A model generated the notes under the pieces. It did not search any database, was not told where the DNA came from, and saw only the letters and a list, made by a program, of their open reading frames with translations. From CAZYMI01 sp964648505 (GTDB lineage Bacteria; Pseudomonadota; Alphaproteobacteria; Micavibrionales; Micavibrionaceae), in assembly GCA_964648505.1 (NCBI GenBank), contig CAZYMI010000022.1:1-32501 (forward strand): DNA of 32,501 bases, in the 5' to 3' direction. Shown here one piece after another: positions 13,290 through 21,924 of the stretch; the stretch's first letter is position 1, and each line of letters begins with the position of its first letter. The translations under genes were made by a program, and so were the position numbers.

Positions 13290-14081
13290 TTACCGCCGCG
13301 CAACCATCAGTTTTTTTATTTCAGCAATGGCATGGGCGGGGTTTAAACCTTTTGGACAGGTTTTTGTGCAATTCATAATGGTATGGCAACGATATAAACG
13401 GAAGGGATCTTCAAGCTGATCTAGCCGTTCGCCTGTTGCTTCATCGCGACTGTCAGCAATGTAACGATACGCTTGCAGTAATATAGCCGGCCCTAAAAAT
13501 CGGTCACTATTCCACCAATATGAAGGGCAAGATGTAGAACAGCAAAAACACAATATACAAGCTGAAGGGCCTTTACCATCAAGGCCGTTAAGCGCATCAG
13601 CATCTTGTGCGCTTTGCAGCCTTTCGCGTGAAGGGGCAGAGCTTTCCGTTTTTAGCCACGGTTCAATAGAGGCAAGCTGCGCATAAAGATGATTAAGATC
13701 TGGCACCAGGTCTTTGACAACCGAGCAATGCGGCAGCGGTGCAATTTTAACATCGCCCTTCACATCAGCAATCGGTTTCAGGCAGGCCAAAGTGTTGGTG
13801 CCATCAATATTCATTGCGCAAGACCCGCAAATACCCTCACGGCAAGAACGACGGAAGGTCAGCGTTCCATCAACCTGATTTTTAATATGGATCAAAGCGT
13901 CAAGAACCATAGGTCCACAGGCATCGAGATCAATTTCAATGTTGTCCCAAGATGGATTCTCACTTTTATCAGGATCATAACGATAAACTTTAAACACTTT
14001 GCGGCGTGCAGCTGCCGGTGGCGCAGATATCGTGCGGCCTTCTTGAGTACGAGAATTGGGGGGAAGTCTGAATTCAGCCAT
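13290..14081 (-). CDS. sdhB: Succinate dehydrogenase iron-sulfur subunit SdhB
   Basis: A 263-residue electron-transfer subunit of complex II carrying three clusters. The [2Fe-2S] site is SCREGICGSCAMNIDGTNTLAC. The cysteine cluster segments CILCFCCSTSCP and CHTIMNCTKTCPKGLNP provide the [4Fe-4S] and [3Fe-4S] ligands. I prefer ATG 14081 (MAEFRLPPNSR); the frame is open six codons further to a TTG. Unlike the common arrangement it is separated from sdhA by about 420 nt holding a small ORF. The downstream MFS gene follows without a gap. Confidence 0.97.
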   Translation of the reverse strand: MAEFRLPPNSRTQEGRTISAPPAAARRKVFKVYRYDPDKSENPSWDNIEIDLDACGPMVLDALIHIKNQVDGTLTFRRSCREGICGSCAMNIDGTNTLACLKPIADVKGDVKIAPLPHCSVVKDLVPDLNHLYAQLASIEPWLKTESSAPSRERLQSAQDADALNGLDGKGPSACILCFCCSTSCPSYWWNSDRFLGPAILLQAYRYIADSRDEATGERLDQLEDPFRLYRCHTIMNCTKTCPKGLNPAHAIAEIKKLMVARR

Positions 14082-14159
14082 AACGCAACATCCAAGCAAT
14101 TGATTTACAAGGTCAAATATAATCCTTTGACTTGAAAATGAAAAGAGATGATATCCGCT

Positions 14160-14435
14160 TTAAACCAGCCTTAAAATTATCTGCGTACTACGAATTAGCC
14201 CCTTTATACCGCCTTGGGCAACTTGCTGCCTAAGTGTATAAAGCGCATCTTTCCCTGCTTTTGAATCGCAAACAGAAGATTTTCTCGCTAAAATATGGTG
14301 CGCCCGACGCGAAAGGCCGGTTTTGTGGGTCGCTTTGGTTGCAACGGCGTTTAATACATCCAGTAAACCCTGCTTTTCCGGTGGTTTTTTATTCCAACGG
14401 CGGTCAAGAGGAATGAGCTGGATTTTATGTTGCAT
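14160..14435 (-). CDS. Small basic hypothetical protein between sdhA and sdhB
   Basis: A 91-residue reading frame rich in Lys and Arg, starting MQHKIQLIPLDRRWNKKPP, with no signal peptide or membrane segment. A purine-rich AATGAAAGA precedes the ATG and may serve as ribosome binding site. It lies on the operon strand and fills most of the interval between sdhA and sdhB. I recognise no family. Its reality is supported by strand, position and start context only. A role linked to complex II would be a guess from position. Confidence 0.5.
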   Translation of the reverse strand: MQHKIQLIPLDRRWNKKPPEKQGLLDVLNAVATKATHKTGLSRRAHHILARKSSVCDSKAGKDALYTLRQQVAQGGIKGLIRSTQIILRLV

Positions 14436-14499
14436 TCTTTCATTGTCTCACAACACATTGCTGTAATGCAAGAAAAGTGGATTTAGTAGCTTTTTTGCC

Positions 14500-16290
14500 T
14501 TAATAAACGCGCTTTTTAGGCGGAACAGCTTCAACTTCATTGGTTAAAGTTGTCAAAATAACCGGACGTTCGCCATGACGGGTTTTCCCGGCCTCATCAA
14601 CCCATATAATGGAATGCTTAAGCCATTTTTCATCATCCCGATCAGGAAAATCTTCCCGCGCATGCGCGCCACGGCTTTCTTTGCGTTTTGATGCGGCATG
14701 TAATGTAGCAACAGCCTGCCCCATCAAATTATCAAGCTCTAAGGTTTCAACAAGCTCAGTGTTAAAAATCAAAGAACGATCTGTGATACCCAAATCTGCT
14801 TTACCGGAAAAGCAAGCGTCAATTTTATGGCAGCCTTCATCAAGCGTTTCACCAGTGCGGAACACAGCTGCATTATTTTGCATGACACGTTGCATTTGCA
14901 AACGCAAATCTGCTGGCTTAGTTGCACCTTTGGCATTGCGAAAATGATCAAGCCTTGCAAGCGCTTTTTCACCTTTATCTGCACCAAGTGGTTTATGCGG
15001 CGCATTCGGAATAACCGTTTCTGCTGCGCGTATAGCGGCTGCACGTCCAAACACAACAAGATCAAGTAATGAATTTGACCCCAATCGGTTAGCACCGTGT
15101 ACAGAAACACAAGCAGCTTCACCAATCGCCATAAGTCCGGACACAACTTTATGCGGATCACCTGCACTGGGGCATACGACTTCTGTGCGCCAGTTTGTTG
15201 GTATCCCGCCCATATTATAATGAACTGTTGGTAAAACAGGTATGGGCTGTTTTGTCACATCAACACCAGCAAAAATTTTAGCTGTTTCAGCAATACCGGG
15301 TAAGCGTTTGTGAATAATATCAGCATCAAGATGCTCAAGATGTAAAAAGATATGATCTTTATTTTTACCGACGCCGCGACCTTCACGTATTTCAACTGTC
15401 ATGGATCGCGACACCACATCGCGCGATGCCAAATCTTTTGCCGAAGGGGCATAACGCTCCATAAATCTTTCGCCCTCTGAATTGGTCAGATACCCACCCT
15501 CGCCGCGTGATCCTTCTGTAATTAAACATCCTGAACCATAAATACCTGTGGGATGAAACTGAACAAATTCCATGTCCTGCAGTGGTAGCCCTGCACGCAA
15601 AACCATTGCATTGCCATCGCCTGTGCAGGTGTGTGCCGATGTGCACGAGAAATAAGCACGACCATAGCCACCTGTAGCCAGCACAGTCTGATGGGAACGA
15701 AAACGATGAATGGTCCCGTCATCAAGATTAAGTGCGATAACACCCAAGCATTCCCCCTGATCGCTCATAATCAGATCAAGGACAAAATACTCAATAAAAA
15801 ATTCCGCCTTATGTTTTAAAGCCTGATGGTAAAGCGTATGTAAAATGGCATGACCCGTGCGGTCAGCTGCCGCACAGGTGCGCTGCGCTGTACCCTTGCC
15901 GTAGTTGGTGGTCATGCCACCAAAGGGGCGCTGATAAATTCGTCCATCTTCAGTACGCGAAAAGGGTACACCATAATGTTCCAATTCGATGATAGCAGGA
16001 ATAGCTTCACGACACATATATTCAATCGCATCCTGATCGCCAAGCCAATCAGAGCCCTTGATGGTGTCATACATATGAAAGCGCCAGTCATCTTCGCCCA
16101 TATTCGCAAGCGCAGCCGATATACCGCCTTGGGCCGCAACCGTATGAGACCGCGTTGGAAACACTTTAGAAATACAAGCTGTTTTCAAACCCTTCTCTAC
16201 CATACCAACAGTTGCGCGTAAGCCCGCGCCTCCGCCACCAACGACAACCACATCATATAAATGATCTGTTATGGGATAGGACTGCGGCAT
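14500..16290 (-). CDS. sdhA: Succinate dehydrogenase flavoprotein subunit SdhA
   Basis: A 596-residue flavoprotein that oxidises succinate to fumarate on the cytoplasmic side of the inner membrane. The dinucleotide-binding loop VVVVGGGGAGLRA is followed by TRSHTVAAQGGISAAL, with H49 as the expected covalent FAD attachment. Other signatures are HPTGIYGSGCLITEGSRGEG, the REGRGVGKNKDHIFL segment and GANRLGSNSLLDLVVFGRAA. Length and motif order are normal for the alphaproteobacterial enzyme. It is 26 nt downstream of sdhD and in the same operon. Confidence 0.98.
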   Translation of the reverse strand: MPQSYPITDHLYDVVVVGGGGAGLRATVGMVEKGLKTACISKVFPTRSHTVAAQGGISAALANMGEDDWRFHMYDTIKGSDWLGDQDAIEYMCREAIPAIIELEHYGVPFSRTEDGRIYQRPFGGMTTNYGKGTAQRTCAAADRTGHAILHTLYHQALKHKAEFFIEYFVLDLIMSDQGECLGVIALNLDDGTIHRFRSHQTVLATGGYGRAYFSCTSAHTCTGDGNAMVLRAGLPLQDMEFVQFHPTGIYGSGCLITEGSRGEGGYLTNSEGERFMERYAPSAKDLASRDVVSRSMTVEIREGRGVGKNKDHIFLHLEHLDADIIHKRLPGIAETAKIFAGVDVTKQPIPVLPTVHYNMGGIPTNWRTEVVCPSAGDPHKVVSGLMAIGEAACVSVHGANRLGSNSLLDLVVFGRAAAIRAAETVIPNAPHKPLGADKGEKALARLDHFRNAKGATKPADLRLQMQRVMQNNAAVFRTGETLDEGCHKIDACFSGKADLGITDRSLIFNTELVETLELDNLMGQAVATLHAASKRKESRGAHAREDFPDRDDEKWLKHSIIWVDEAGKTRHGERPVILTTLTNEVEAVPPKKRVY

Positions 16291-16316
16291 TATGAAACTC
16301 CAAAAATTTAAAAAAA

Positions 16317-16712
16317 TTATAAGGCAATCTTGAGAACTGAAAATAATCCGGCGATAAACAGGGCTGTAAATGAAAGCTTCAAGGCAATTAACGTGATGAT
16401 CTTCAGGCCTTCTGAATGAATGTAATCTTCAGCAACCACTTGTGTGCCTAAAGCCGCATGATAAAAAAATGAGGCAAGAGTTAGAATCATCATCACAGCA
16501 TTAAATGGAACCGCAAGCCAGTTTGTGAACGTTGCATAGTCAGCCCCTACAAGAGAGACGATTGAAATGACCAGCCACAAAGTAAGCGGTATGTTGGCAA
16601 TCGATGTGATACGTTGCGATAACCAGTGATCAACACCTGTATGCGCGGATCCAAGGCCCCTAGCGCGCGCTAAAGGATTTTTTAAAGCAGATTGTTCCCA
16701 TTTCATCGGCAT
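16317..16712 (-). CDS. sdhD: Succinate dehydrogenase membrane anchor subunit SdhD
   Basis: A 131-residue protein with three membrane helices, anchoring SdhAB and helping bind heme b and ubiquinone. ARGLGSAHTGVDHWLSQRIT is the usual N-terminal motif. FFYHAALGTQVVAEDYIHSEG carries the heme-ligand histidine and the DY pair near the quinone site. ATG 16712 lies 2 nt past the sdhC stop, with GGGGAA about 8 nt upstream. The open frame runs further 5' inside sdhC, which I regard as overlap noise. A second ATG two codons later is possible. Confidence 0.93.
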   Translation of the reverse strand: MPMKWEQSALKNPLARARGLGSAHTGVDHWLSQRITSIANIPLTLWLVISIVSLVGADYATFTNWLAVPFNAVMMILTLASFFYHAALGTQVVAEDYIHSEGLKIITLIALKLSFTALFIAGLFSVLKIAL

Positions 16713-16714
16713 GA

Positions 16715-17119
16715 TTAAAATTCCCCGCACAGCTTGATCCAGGTGGCCAGCGTTGCAAACGCAGCGCAAAATAAAACAAAGTAACCAGCGCGCGTGGCAT
16801 GCTCAATTTTAAATAAATTTCCTGTATCCCAAATCAAATGCCTGATGCCGTTGAAAAAATGATAATACAAAGCCGCGCTCCAACCAAATAGTGCCAGCTT
16901 ACCGATGGGGGATGCCATCAATTTTGCAAGTCCCGCGTAAGCTTCAGGCCCAGTTGCCGCCGCCACAAGAAGGCTTACGACCAATATAAGGCCAAGCGCT
17001 AAAAAACACCCCGATATACGGTGAAAGATAGAAAGCGCAGATGTCATCTGCGGGCGGTAGATTTGCAAGTGAGGGGAAAGCGGACGATGAGAAATGTGAT
17101 GTACCATGCGAAGCATCAT
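16715..17119 (-). CDS. sdhC: Succinate dehydrogenase cytochrome b556 subunit SdhC
   Basis: About 134 residues with three membrane helices. The motif RPLSPHLQIYRPQMTSALSIFHRISG near the N-terminus and YYHFFNGIRHLIWDTG, with the axial heme histidine, are diagnostic. The start is uncertain: ATGs at 17119, 17116 and 17107 and a TTG at 17143 all fit, and none has a good ribosome binding site. The 69-nt gap to asd shows no clear promoter or terminator, so read-through from asd is possible. First gene of sdhCDA-orf-B. Confidence 0.93.
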   Translation of the reverse strand: MMLRMVHHISHRPLSPHLQIYRPQMTSALSIFHRISGCFLALGLILVVSLLVAAATGPEAYAGLAKLMASPIGKLALFGWSAALYYHFFNGIRHLIWDTGNLFKIEHATRAGYFVLFCAAFATLATWIKLCGEF

Positions 17120-17188
17120 AATGGGGCAAGCCGCTGATTTCAATGCGCAATATCAGACAGGCCACGACATCCTTCACAGCTGGGATGG

Positions 17189-18202
17189 CTATCTAAAATC
17201 TTTCACAAAACGCTCAGCAATCTGGACAGCGTTTAAAGCGGCGCCTTTACGCAAATTATCGCTAACGCACCAAAAGTTAATGCCATTCTCAACGCTGACG
17301 TCATCCCGCACACGACTGATAAAAACATGGTCCTCACCTTGCACCTCGGCGGGGGTAATAAATTCCATATCGCTTTCTAGATCAATCAAAGTAACGCCCG
17401 GCGCCTTTAACCATAACTTCCTTGCATCAGAGGCCGAAAGCTCATCTTCAAATTCGACATTCACCATTTCAGAATGCCCTATAAAAACAGGAACACGCAC
17501 ACAATTTGCGCAAACCTTGATAGACGAACCAAGAATCTTCTTCGTTTCGACGACCATTTTCCATTCTTCTTTGGTCATACGATCATCCATAAACTTATCA
17601 ATCTGCGGTATCACGTTGAAAGATATTTGTTTTTTAAAAATTTGTGGAGTTGGCGTTCCATTCATAAAAATACTGCGCGTCTGGCTGAAAAGCTCATCCA
17701 TTGCTTCTTTGCCAGCACCTGAAACGGATTGATAGGTTGAAACTACAACGCGTTTGATTTTTACCTTATCGTGCAAAGGCTTAAGCGCTACAGTCATTTG
17801 AATGGTTGAACAATTTGGATTTGCTATAATATTCTTTTTTGTGTAACCTGCAATTGCCTCGGGATTAACTTCTGGAACCACAAGGGGCACATCGGGGTCC
17901 ATACGAAAATACGACGTATTATCGATAACAACAGCACCTGCAGCGGCTGCCTTTGGCGCAAATTCAGCAGAAACAGAAGCGCCCGGTGATGAGAGAACAA
18001 TATCTGTACCTTTAAAATCAAACTTAGATAAATCCTGAATTTTCAGAACATCTTTTTCGCCAAAAGAGACTTCACGGCCCGCCGAACGCTCTGAGGCCAG
18101 CGCAACAACTTCACTAACTGGAAAGTGCCGTTCAGCAAGAATGGAGAGCAATTCGCGCCCAACATTACCCGACGCGCCGACAACAGCTACTTTAAAACTC
18201 AT
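17189..18202 (-). CDS. asd: Aspartate-semialdehyde dehydrogenase
   Basis: A 337-residue NADPH-dependent enzyme that reduces aspartyl phosphate to aspartate semialdehyde, feeding lysine, diaminopimelate, threonine and methionine synthesis. VAVVGASGNVGRELLSILAE is the cofactor loop. C131 in NPNCSTIQM is the nucleophile, STYQSVSGAGKEAMDEL follows, and H243 in VFIGHSEMVNVEFE is the usual catalytic base. Length is typical. The gene is divergent from the hybrid kinase across 86 nt and co-directional with sdhC. Confidence 0.97.
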   Translation of the reverse strand: MSFKVAVVGASGNVGRELLSILAERHFPVSEVVALASERSAGREVSFGEKDVLKIQDLSKFDFKGTDIVLSSPGASVSAEFAPKAAAAGAVVIDNTSYFRMDPDVPLVVPEVNPEAIAGYTKKNIIANPNCSTIQMTVALKPLHDKVKIKRVVVSTYQSVSGAGKEAMDELFSQTRSIFMNGTPTPQIFKKQISFNVIPQIDKFMDDRMTKEEWKMVVETKKILGSSIKVCANCVRVPVFIGHSEMVNVEFEDELSASDARKLWLKAPGVTLIDLESDMEFITPAEVQGEDHVFISRVRDDVSVENGINFWCVSDNLRKGAALNAVQIAERFVKDFR

Positions 18203-18221
18203 ATTACACCCGTTTTGTTAA

Positions 18222-18250
18222 CTTTTACGCAGAGATTTCAGGGGTATAAT
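18222..18250 (+). promoter_or_regulatory. Candidate promoter of the hybrid histidine kinase
   Basis: TATAAT at 18245-18250 is an exact -10 consensus, 39 nt before the GTG and 48 nt before the ATG. A 17-bp spacer would place CTTTTA at 18222-18227 in the -35 position, which is a poor match. Transcription would start near 18257. The site is only 43 nt from the divergent asd start. Confidence 0.5.
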
Positions 18251-18288
18251 CCATCAGCCTTCTTGGTCTTTGGGTCAACCCTTTTTTC

Positions 18289-20178
18289 GTGTTTTTTATG
18301 ATTTTTGATGATTCTTCCAAAACCTCAGCATCTTTTCTGGCCGTCATGAGCCATGAGCTGCGCACCCCGATGCAGTCTGTCTTTGGTATGCTGGAACTGA
18401 TTGAGCGCAACCAGCTGACAGATGACACCCGCCAGATGGTCAAAGCCGCACGAACTTCAGCGGCAAGTTTGCTTGAAATTCTGGACGATGTTCTGGACCT
18501 TGCAAAAATAGATGCTGATAAAATGGAACTTGAACAAATCGAGATGCCTGTGCGCACCCTAGTTCAAGGCGTGCTGGAAGCTTTACAGGTCAGAACACAT
18601 GGCAGAGCTATTACGCTTAAAGATGAAATTGAAGATACTGTACCTAAAATTATTCTCGGTGATCCTAAACGCCTTAGACAGATTTTGATGAATTTGACAG
18701 GCAATGCTTTAAAATTCACTGAAACTGGTTCGGTAACTATAAAAGTAACACGCCAACATCAATACAACGATCACAATGTAACACTGAAGTTTGAAGTTTG
18801 TGATACAGGCATAGGCCTTTCAGAAGATGCTTTATCTAAAATTTTCGAACCCTTTGTTCAAGCGGATAATACAACGGCAAGAAAATATGGCGGCACAGGG
18901 CTCGGCCTTGCTATTTGTAAAAAACTGGTCGAACGCATGGGCGGTACGCTTTCAGTAAATAGTACAAAAAATGTTGGATCAACATTTTACTTTAATTTAC
19001 CAGCCCTTGTTGTTGCAGATGATTTTCTTCAAGATCTGCCAAATCTTGAAGGGCTGAGTGTTTTATCATTAGAAGATCATCCCAAAGGCGCACTTGAAAT
19101 TGTTCGGTCTTTAAAATCGATGGGGGCTATGGTTGAAAATGTTACCACCGTTGAAAATGCAAGAAAACTGATCGACCAAAGACCCTTTGATATCGCTGTT
19201 GTTGACCAAGGATTACCAGATGGGCTGGGGCTTGATTTTATTCGCTATGCCCTGACACGCCGCCCAGGCATGGGGCTTTTGATGTATACGGTGCGCGATG
19301 ATGAAGGGTTAAAGCAAGAACTTCTCTCGCTAGGCGTTTCTTATCTTGCCAAACCCTCTGGCCGCTACAAGCTTGGACAGACAATTGCCGATATTCGCCT
19401 TCGAACACGTCCAAAAATCTGCGCTCATTTTCAACGCATTTTGATTGTAGAAGATACAGCGTCCATCAGGCTTTTAATTGAAAAACAAATGAAAGTTCTT
19501 GGTGTGCAAGCAGATAGTGTAGAAAATGGAGAAGCGGCCTTACAAGCAATGCAGGAAAAATCTTACGGACTGGTTTTAACAGATCTGCATATGCCAGGCA
19601 TGGACGGATACGGGCTTATTCAAGCCATAAGGGAAAACGAAACAAGCGCGGATCACCACTTACCTGTTATCGTTATGACAGCTGATATCGCCCTTGCAGA
19701 AGGGCAAGCCTACTTGAAACATGGATTTGATGAAATGCTGATAAAGCCTGTTTCAATTGGTCAGATCCAGTTCATGCTGATGCGCTGGGGCATTCTGGAT
19801 GCCCCCGATATAAACATACCTCCCGAGATTCTAAAAACAAAAACCAACGAACCGGTAAACTTAGAAGCACTTGCAGCACAGATCGGCGGGCAAAAAAAAG
19901 ATGCCCTTGATATGCTTATTACCTTCACAGAAATGACACACGATTTAATAAAAAATATTCGGGCTTTCAGCGATAAAAAAGATTTTATCAATCTTGAAAA
20001 AGTTGCTCATTCTTTAAAAGGGGCTGCGCGTTCTGTCTGCGCGCCTCAACTTGGTGATTTAGCAGCACAATTGCAAATCATATCTGAAAGTAAGGAAGCC
20101 AAGGATTCCCTGATTGAAGATATTGAAAAAACTTACGAACAGATCAAGGTTTTTTCAAAAACTATTTCAGGGGTTTAA
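18289..20178 (+). CDS. Soluble hybrid histidine kinase with two receivers and an HPt domain
   Basis: A 629-residue protein with domains in this order. HisKA is at about 15-80 with H22 in SHELRTPM. The ATPase domain is at about 122-240 (N139, DTGIG 172-176, GGTGLGLAI 201-209). Receiver 1 is at about 256-372 (E262 D263, D306, K355). Receiver 2 is at about 383-500 (E388 D389, D432 in TDLHMPGMDG, T464, K486). HPt is at about 535-625 with H574 in AHSLKGAA. All phosphotransfer residues are present. No sensor, PAS or membrane domain precedes HisKA. The start is GTG 18289 or ATG 18298, neither with a good ribosome binding site. No partner response regulator lies in the window. It overlaps the next convergent gene by 12 nt. 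Confidence 0.93.
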   Translation: MFFMIFDDSSKTSASFLAVMSHELRTPMQSVFGMLELIERNQLTDDTRQMVKAARTSAASLLEILDDVLDLAKIDADKMELEQIEMPVRTLVQGVLEALQVRTHGRAITLKDEIEDTVPKIILGDPKRLRQILMNLTGNALKFTETGSVTIKVTRQHQYNDHNVTLKFEVCDTGIGLSEDALSKIFEPFVQADNTTARKYGGTGLGLAICKKLVERMGGTLSVNSTKNVGSTFYFNLPALVVADDFLQDLPNLEGLSVLSLEDHPKGALEIVRSLKSMGAMVENVTTVENARKLIDQRPFDIAVVDQGLPDGLGLDFIRYALTRRPGMGLLMYTVRDDEGLKQELLSLGVSYLAKPSGRYKLGQTIADIRLRTRPKICAHFQRILIVEDTASIRLLIEKQMKVLGVQADSVENGEAALQAMQEKSYGLVLTDLHMPGMDGYGLIQAIRENETSADHHLPVIVMTADIALAEGQAYLKHGFDEMLIKPVSIGQIQFMLMRWGILDAPDINIPPEILKTKTNEPVNLEALAAQIGGQKKDALDMLITFTEMTHDLIKNIRAFSDKKDFINLEKVAHSLKGAARSVCAPQLGDLAAQLQIISESKEAKDSLIEDIEKTYEQIKVFSKTISGV

Positions 20179-20766
20179 AAACTTATCCCGTTCAACTTCT
20201 TTGTTAAATTCACGAACAATCGGGCCGGTAAAGTCGCATTCTTTCATTGCAGTTTGCCGGATTGCATCCTCATCACGGATGAATGTTCTGGAATTTTTAA
20301 CAAATAATTTTGAAAAGCGCCGTGCATAACACTCACAAAACTGCGCCGGGTCAGGATGAAATAGCTTGGCCCAATCAGAACAAGCCTGATAGGCCGTGCC
20401 CGCAGCTGCCACCGGATCCGGACAACTTAAATAAGAATCCATTGTTAATTTATTACGGTCAACGTTATTGCCTTCTTTTGTTAGGCCATCTAGATATTTT
20501 ATTGCAGCACATGTGCAATTATAGTAAGCCACGCGCGGGGAACCAATACAGATCTGATAAATACCATTCATTTCATCAAGCTGTTCACGCGTGTGATGCT
20601 GAACAGTTTTCTTTTTAACCTTATCTTTCGGTAATGAGATACTTGGTTTTGCAGGCTCACTTTTACTTTGTATAGACTGTGCCTGCACTGATATTGCGCC
20701 TGCACTATTTATAATAACAAACAAAAATAGAAACGTAAAAACGGATATAAGAATTTTAATCTGCAT
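20167..20766 (-). CDS. Cysteine-rich exported protein of unknown function
   Basis: A 199-residue protein with a signal peptide (basic MQIK, hydrophobic core to about residue 22, then a small-residue region ending near VQAQS). A Ser/Lys/Pro-rich linker follows, then a domain with eight cysteines in the segments QICIG, YNCTCAA, LSCPD, QACSD, QFCECYARR and KECDF. The even number suggests disulfide bonds in the periplasm, or metal binding. I recognise no family. It starts 18 nt after anmK and is probably in that operon. Confidence 0.75.
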   Translation of the reverse strand: MQIKILISVFTFLFLFVIINSAGAISVQAQSIQSKSEPAKPSISLPKDKVKKKTVQHHTREQLDEMNGIYQICIGSPRVAYYNCTCAAIKYLDGLTKEGNNVDRNKLTMDSYLSCPDPVAAAGTAYQACSDWAKLFHPDPAQFCECYARRFSKLFVKNSRTFIRDEDAIRQTAMKECDFTGPIVREFNKEVERDKFLNP

Positions 20767-20784
20767 CGCTTATTATACCATATT

Positions 20785-21879
20785 TTATAGTCGCGTTCGA
20801 GGCTTAACCAAAACGCCGCCGCTTAAAGGATTTGCAACGCCTGTTGTTTTTGGGAAACTAATAGGCAATCCAGCAATAGAGCGAGCTGCCATGTAAGCAA
20901 AGCCCTCCGCTTCTATAGCATCACCGTTCCATCCCAGATGATCGCAAGGCAATACCGGGCATTCCAGTAATGATTCAAGCATGCGCATGATCGATTTGTT
21001 TTTCCTACCCCCACCGCAAACAACTGCGCATTTTGGAAGACGGGGAAGCAAAAAAACACCCTTTGCAATTGAATGTGCCGTAAAAGCAGCAAGAGTCGCC
21101 GCTCCGTCGCTTGCACCAAGGTGCAAAATTTCATTATAAGACCACTCATTACGATCCAGTGATTTTGTTCCGCTCTTCTTAAAAAAACGATGTTCAAGCC
21201 ATTGATCGAGTATAGCTTTATCAATCATACCACAAGAAGAAAGCGCGCCATCTTGATCGAAGCTCATGCCCGTTTTTAAGTAAACCCAATCATCAAGTAG
21301 CGCATTACCAGGCCCTGTATCAAAGGCAATCAAATCATCATCATGACCGGAAATATATGTCAGGTTAGAAACCCCGCCAATATTAATCACCACAATTGGT
21401 AACTCAACTCCACTTCGCTGAACAAGGTGTTGATGATAAATAGGCAGCAAAGGCGCACCCTGCCCCCCTTCTTGCACATCCCGTATCCGGAAATTATATA
21501 CTGTTGAAATAGATGTTTTGTCTGCCAGCACTTGTGCATCACCAATTTGCCAGGTGAATTTACTTTCGGGCCTATGGGTTATTGTCTGGCCGTGAAAGCC
21601 GATCAAATCAATCGTGGTAAGATCAATAAAACTTGCTTTTATTGCAGCAAGATGCGCTTGCGTGACCATTTTTTCAGCCCTGTCTGTTAACAGGCTTCTA
21701 TCGGTATGGCCAAAACACGCCTTAATATCTCGAATAATATCGGCAGCATAAGGATGAAATGAAAAATGCAAAAGCTCACTTTGTAATAAGCCGTCTGTCT
21801 TCAAAACAGCAACATCCACCCCATCAAGGGAGGTACCGCTCATTAATCCAATCACAGTCATGAGGCTTGGCTTTTCCAT
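20785..21879 (-). CDS. anmK: Anhydro-N-acetylmuramic acid kinase AnmK
   Basis: A 364-residue ASKHA-fold kinase that opens and phosphorylates 1,6-anhydro-MurNAc to MurNAc-6-phosphate in cell-wall recycling. The N-terminal VIGLMSGTSLDGVDVAVL, IGFHGQTITHRPESKFTWQI, RDVQEGGQGAPLLPIYH, VVINIGGVSNLTYI and AFDTGPGNALLDDWV are all family signatures. The start could be 21879 or the internal Met at 21861. It is divergent from tyrS across 45 nt, a pairing common in Alphaproteobacteria. Confidence 0.97.
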   Translation of the reverse strand: MEKPSLMTVIGLMSGTSLDGVDVAVLKTDGLLQSELLHFSFHPYAADIIRDIKACFGHTDRSLLTDRAEKMVTQAHLAAIKASFIDLTTIDLIGFHGQTITHRPESKFTWQIGDAQVLADKTSISTVYNFRIRDVQEGGQGAPLLPIYHQHLVQRSGVELPIVVINIGGVSNLTYISGHDDDLIAFDTGPGNALLDDWVYLKTGMSFDQDGALSSCGMIDKAILDQWLEHRFFKKSGTKSLDRNEWSYNEILHLGASDGAATLAAFTAHSIAKGVFLLPRLPKCAVVCGGGRKNKSIMRMLESLLECPVLPCDHLGWNGDAIEAEGFAYMAARSIAGLPISFPKTTGVANPLSGGVLVKPRTRL

Positions 21880-21924
21880 GAAGACCCGTTAGTTTTAGAT
21901 ATTGCATTCAAGGATACATGGACT

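Noticed and set aside
13689..14135. A 148-codon plus-strand frame
   Set aside because: It is antisense to sdhB, whose cysteine clusters are unmistakable.
18250..18288. In-frame hydrophobic codons upstream of the hybrid kinase, read as a lost membrane segment
   Set aside because: There is no start codon in this stretch, a stop lies just before it at 18247-18249, and a TATAAT box overlaps its upstream edge.
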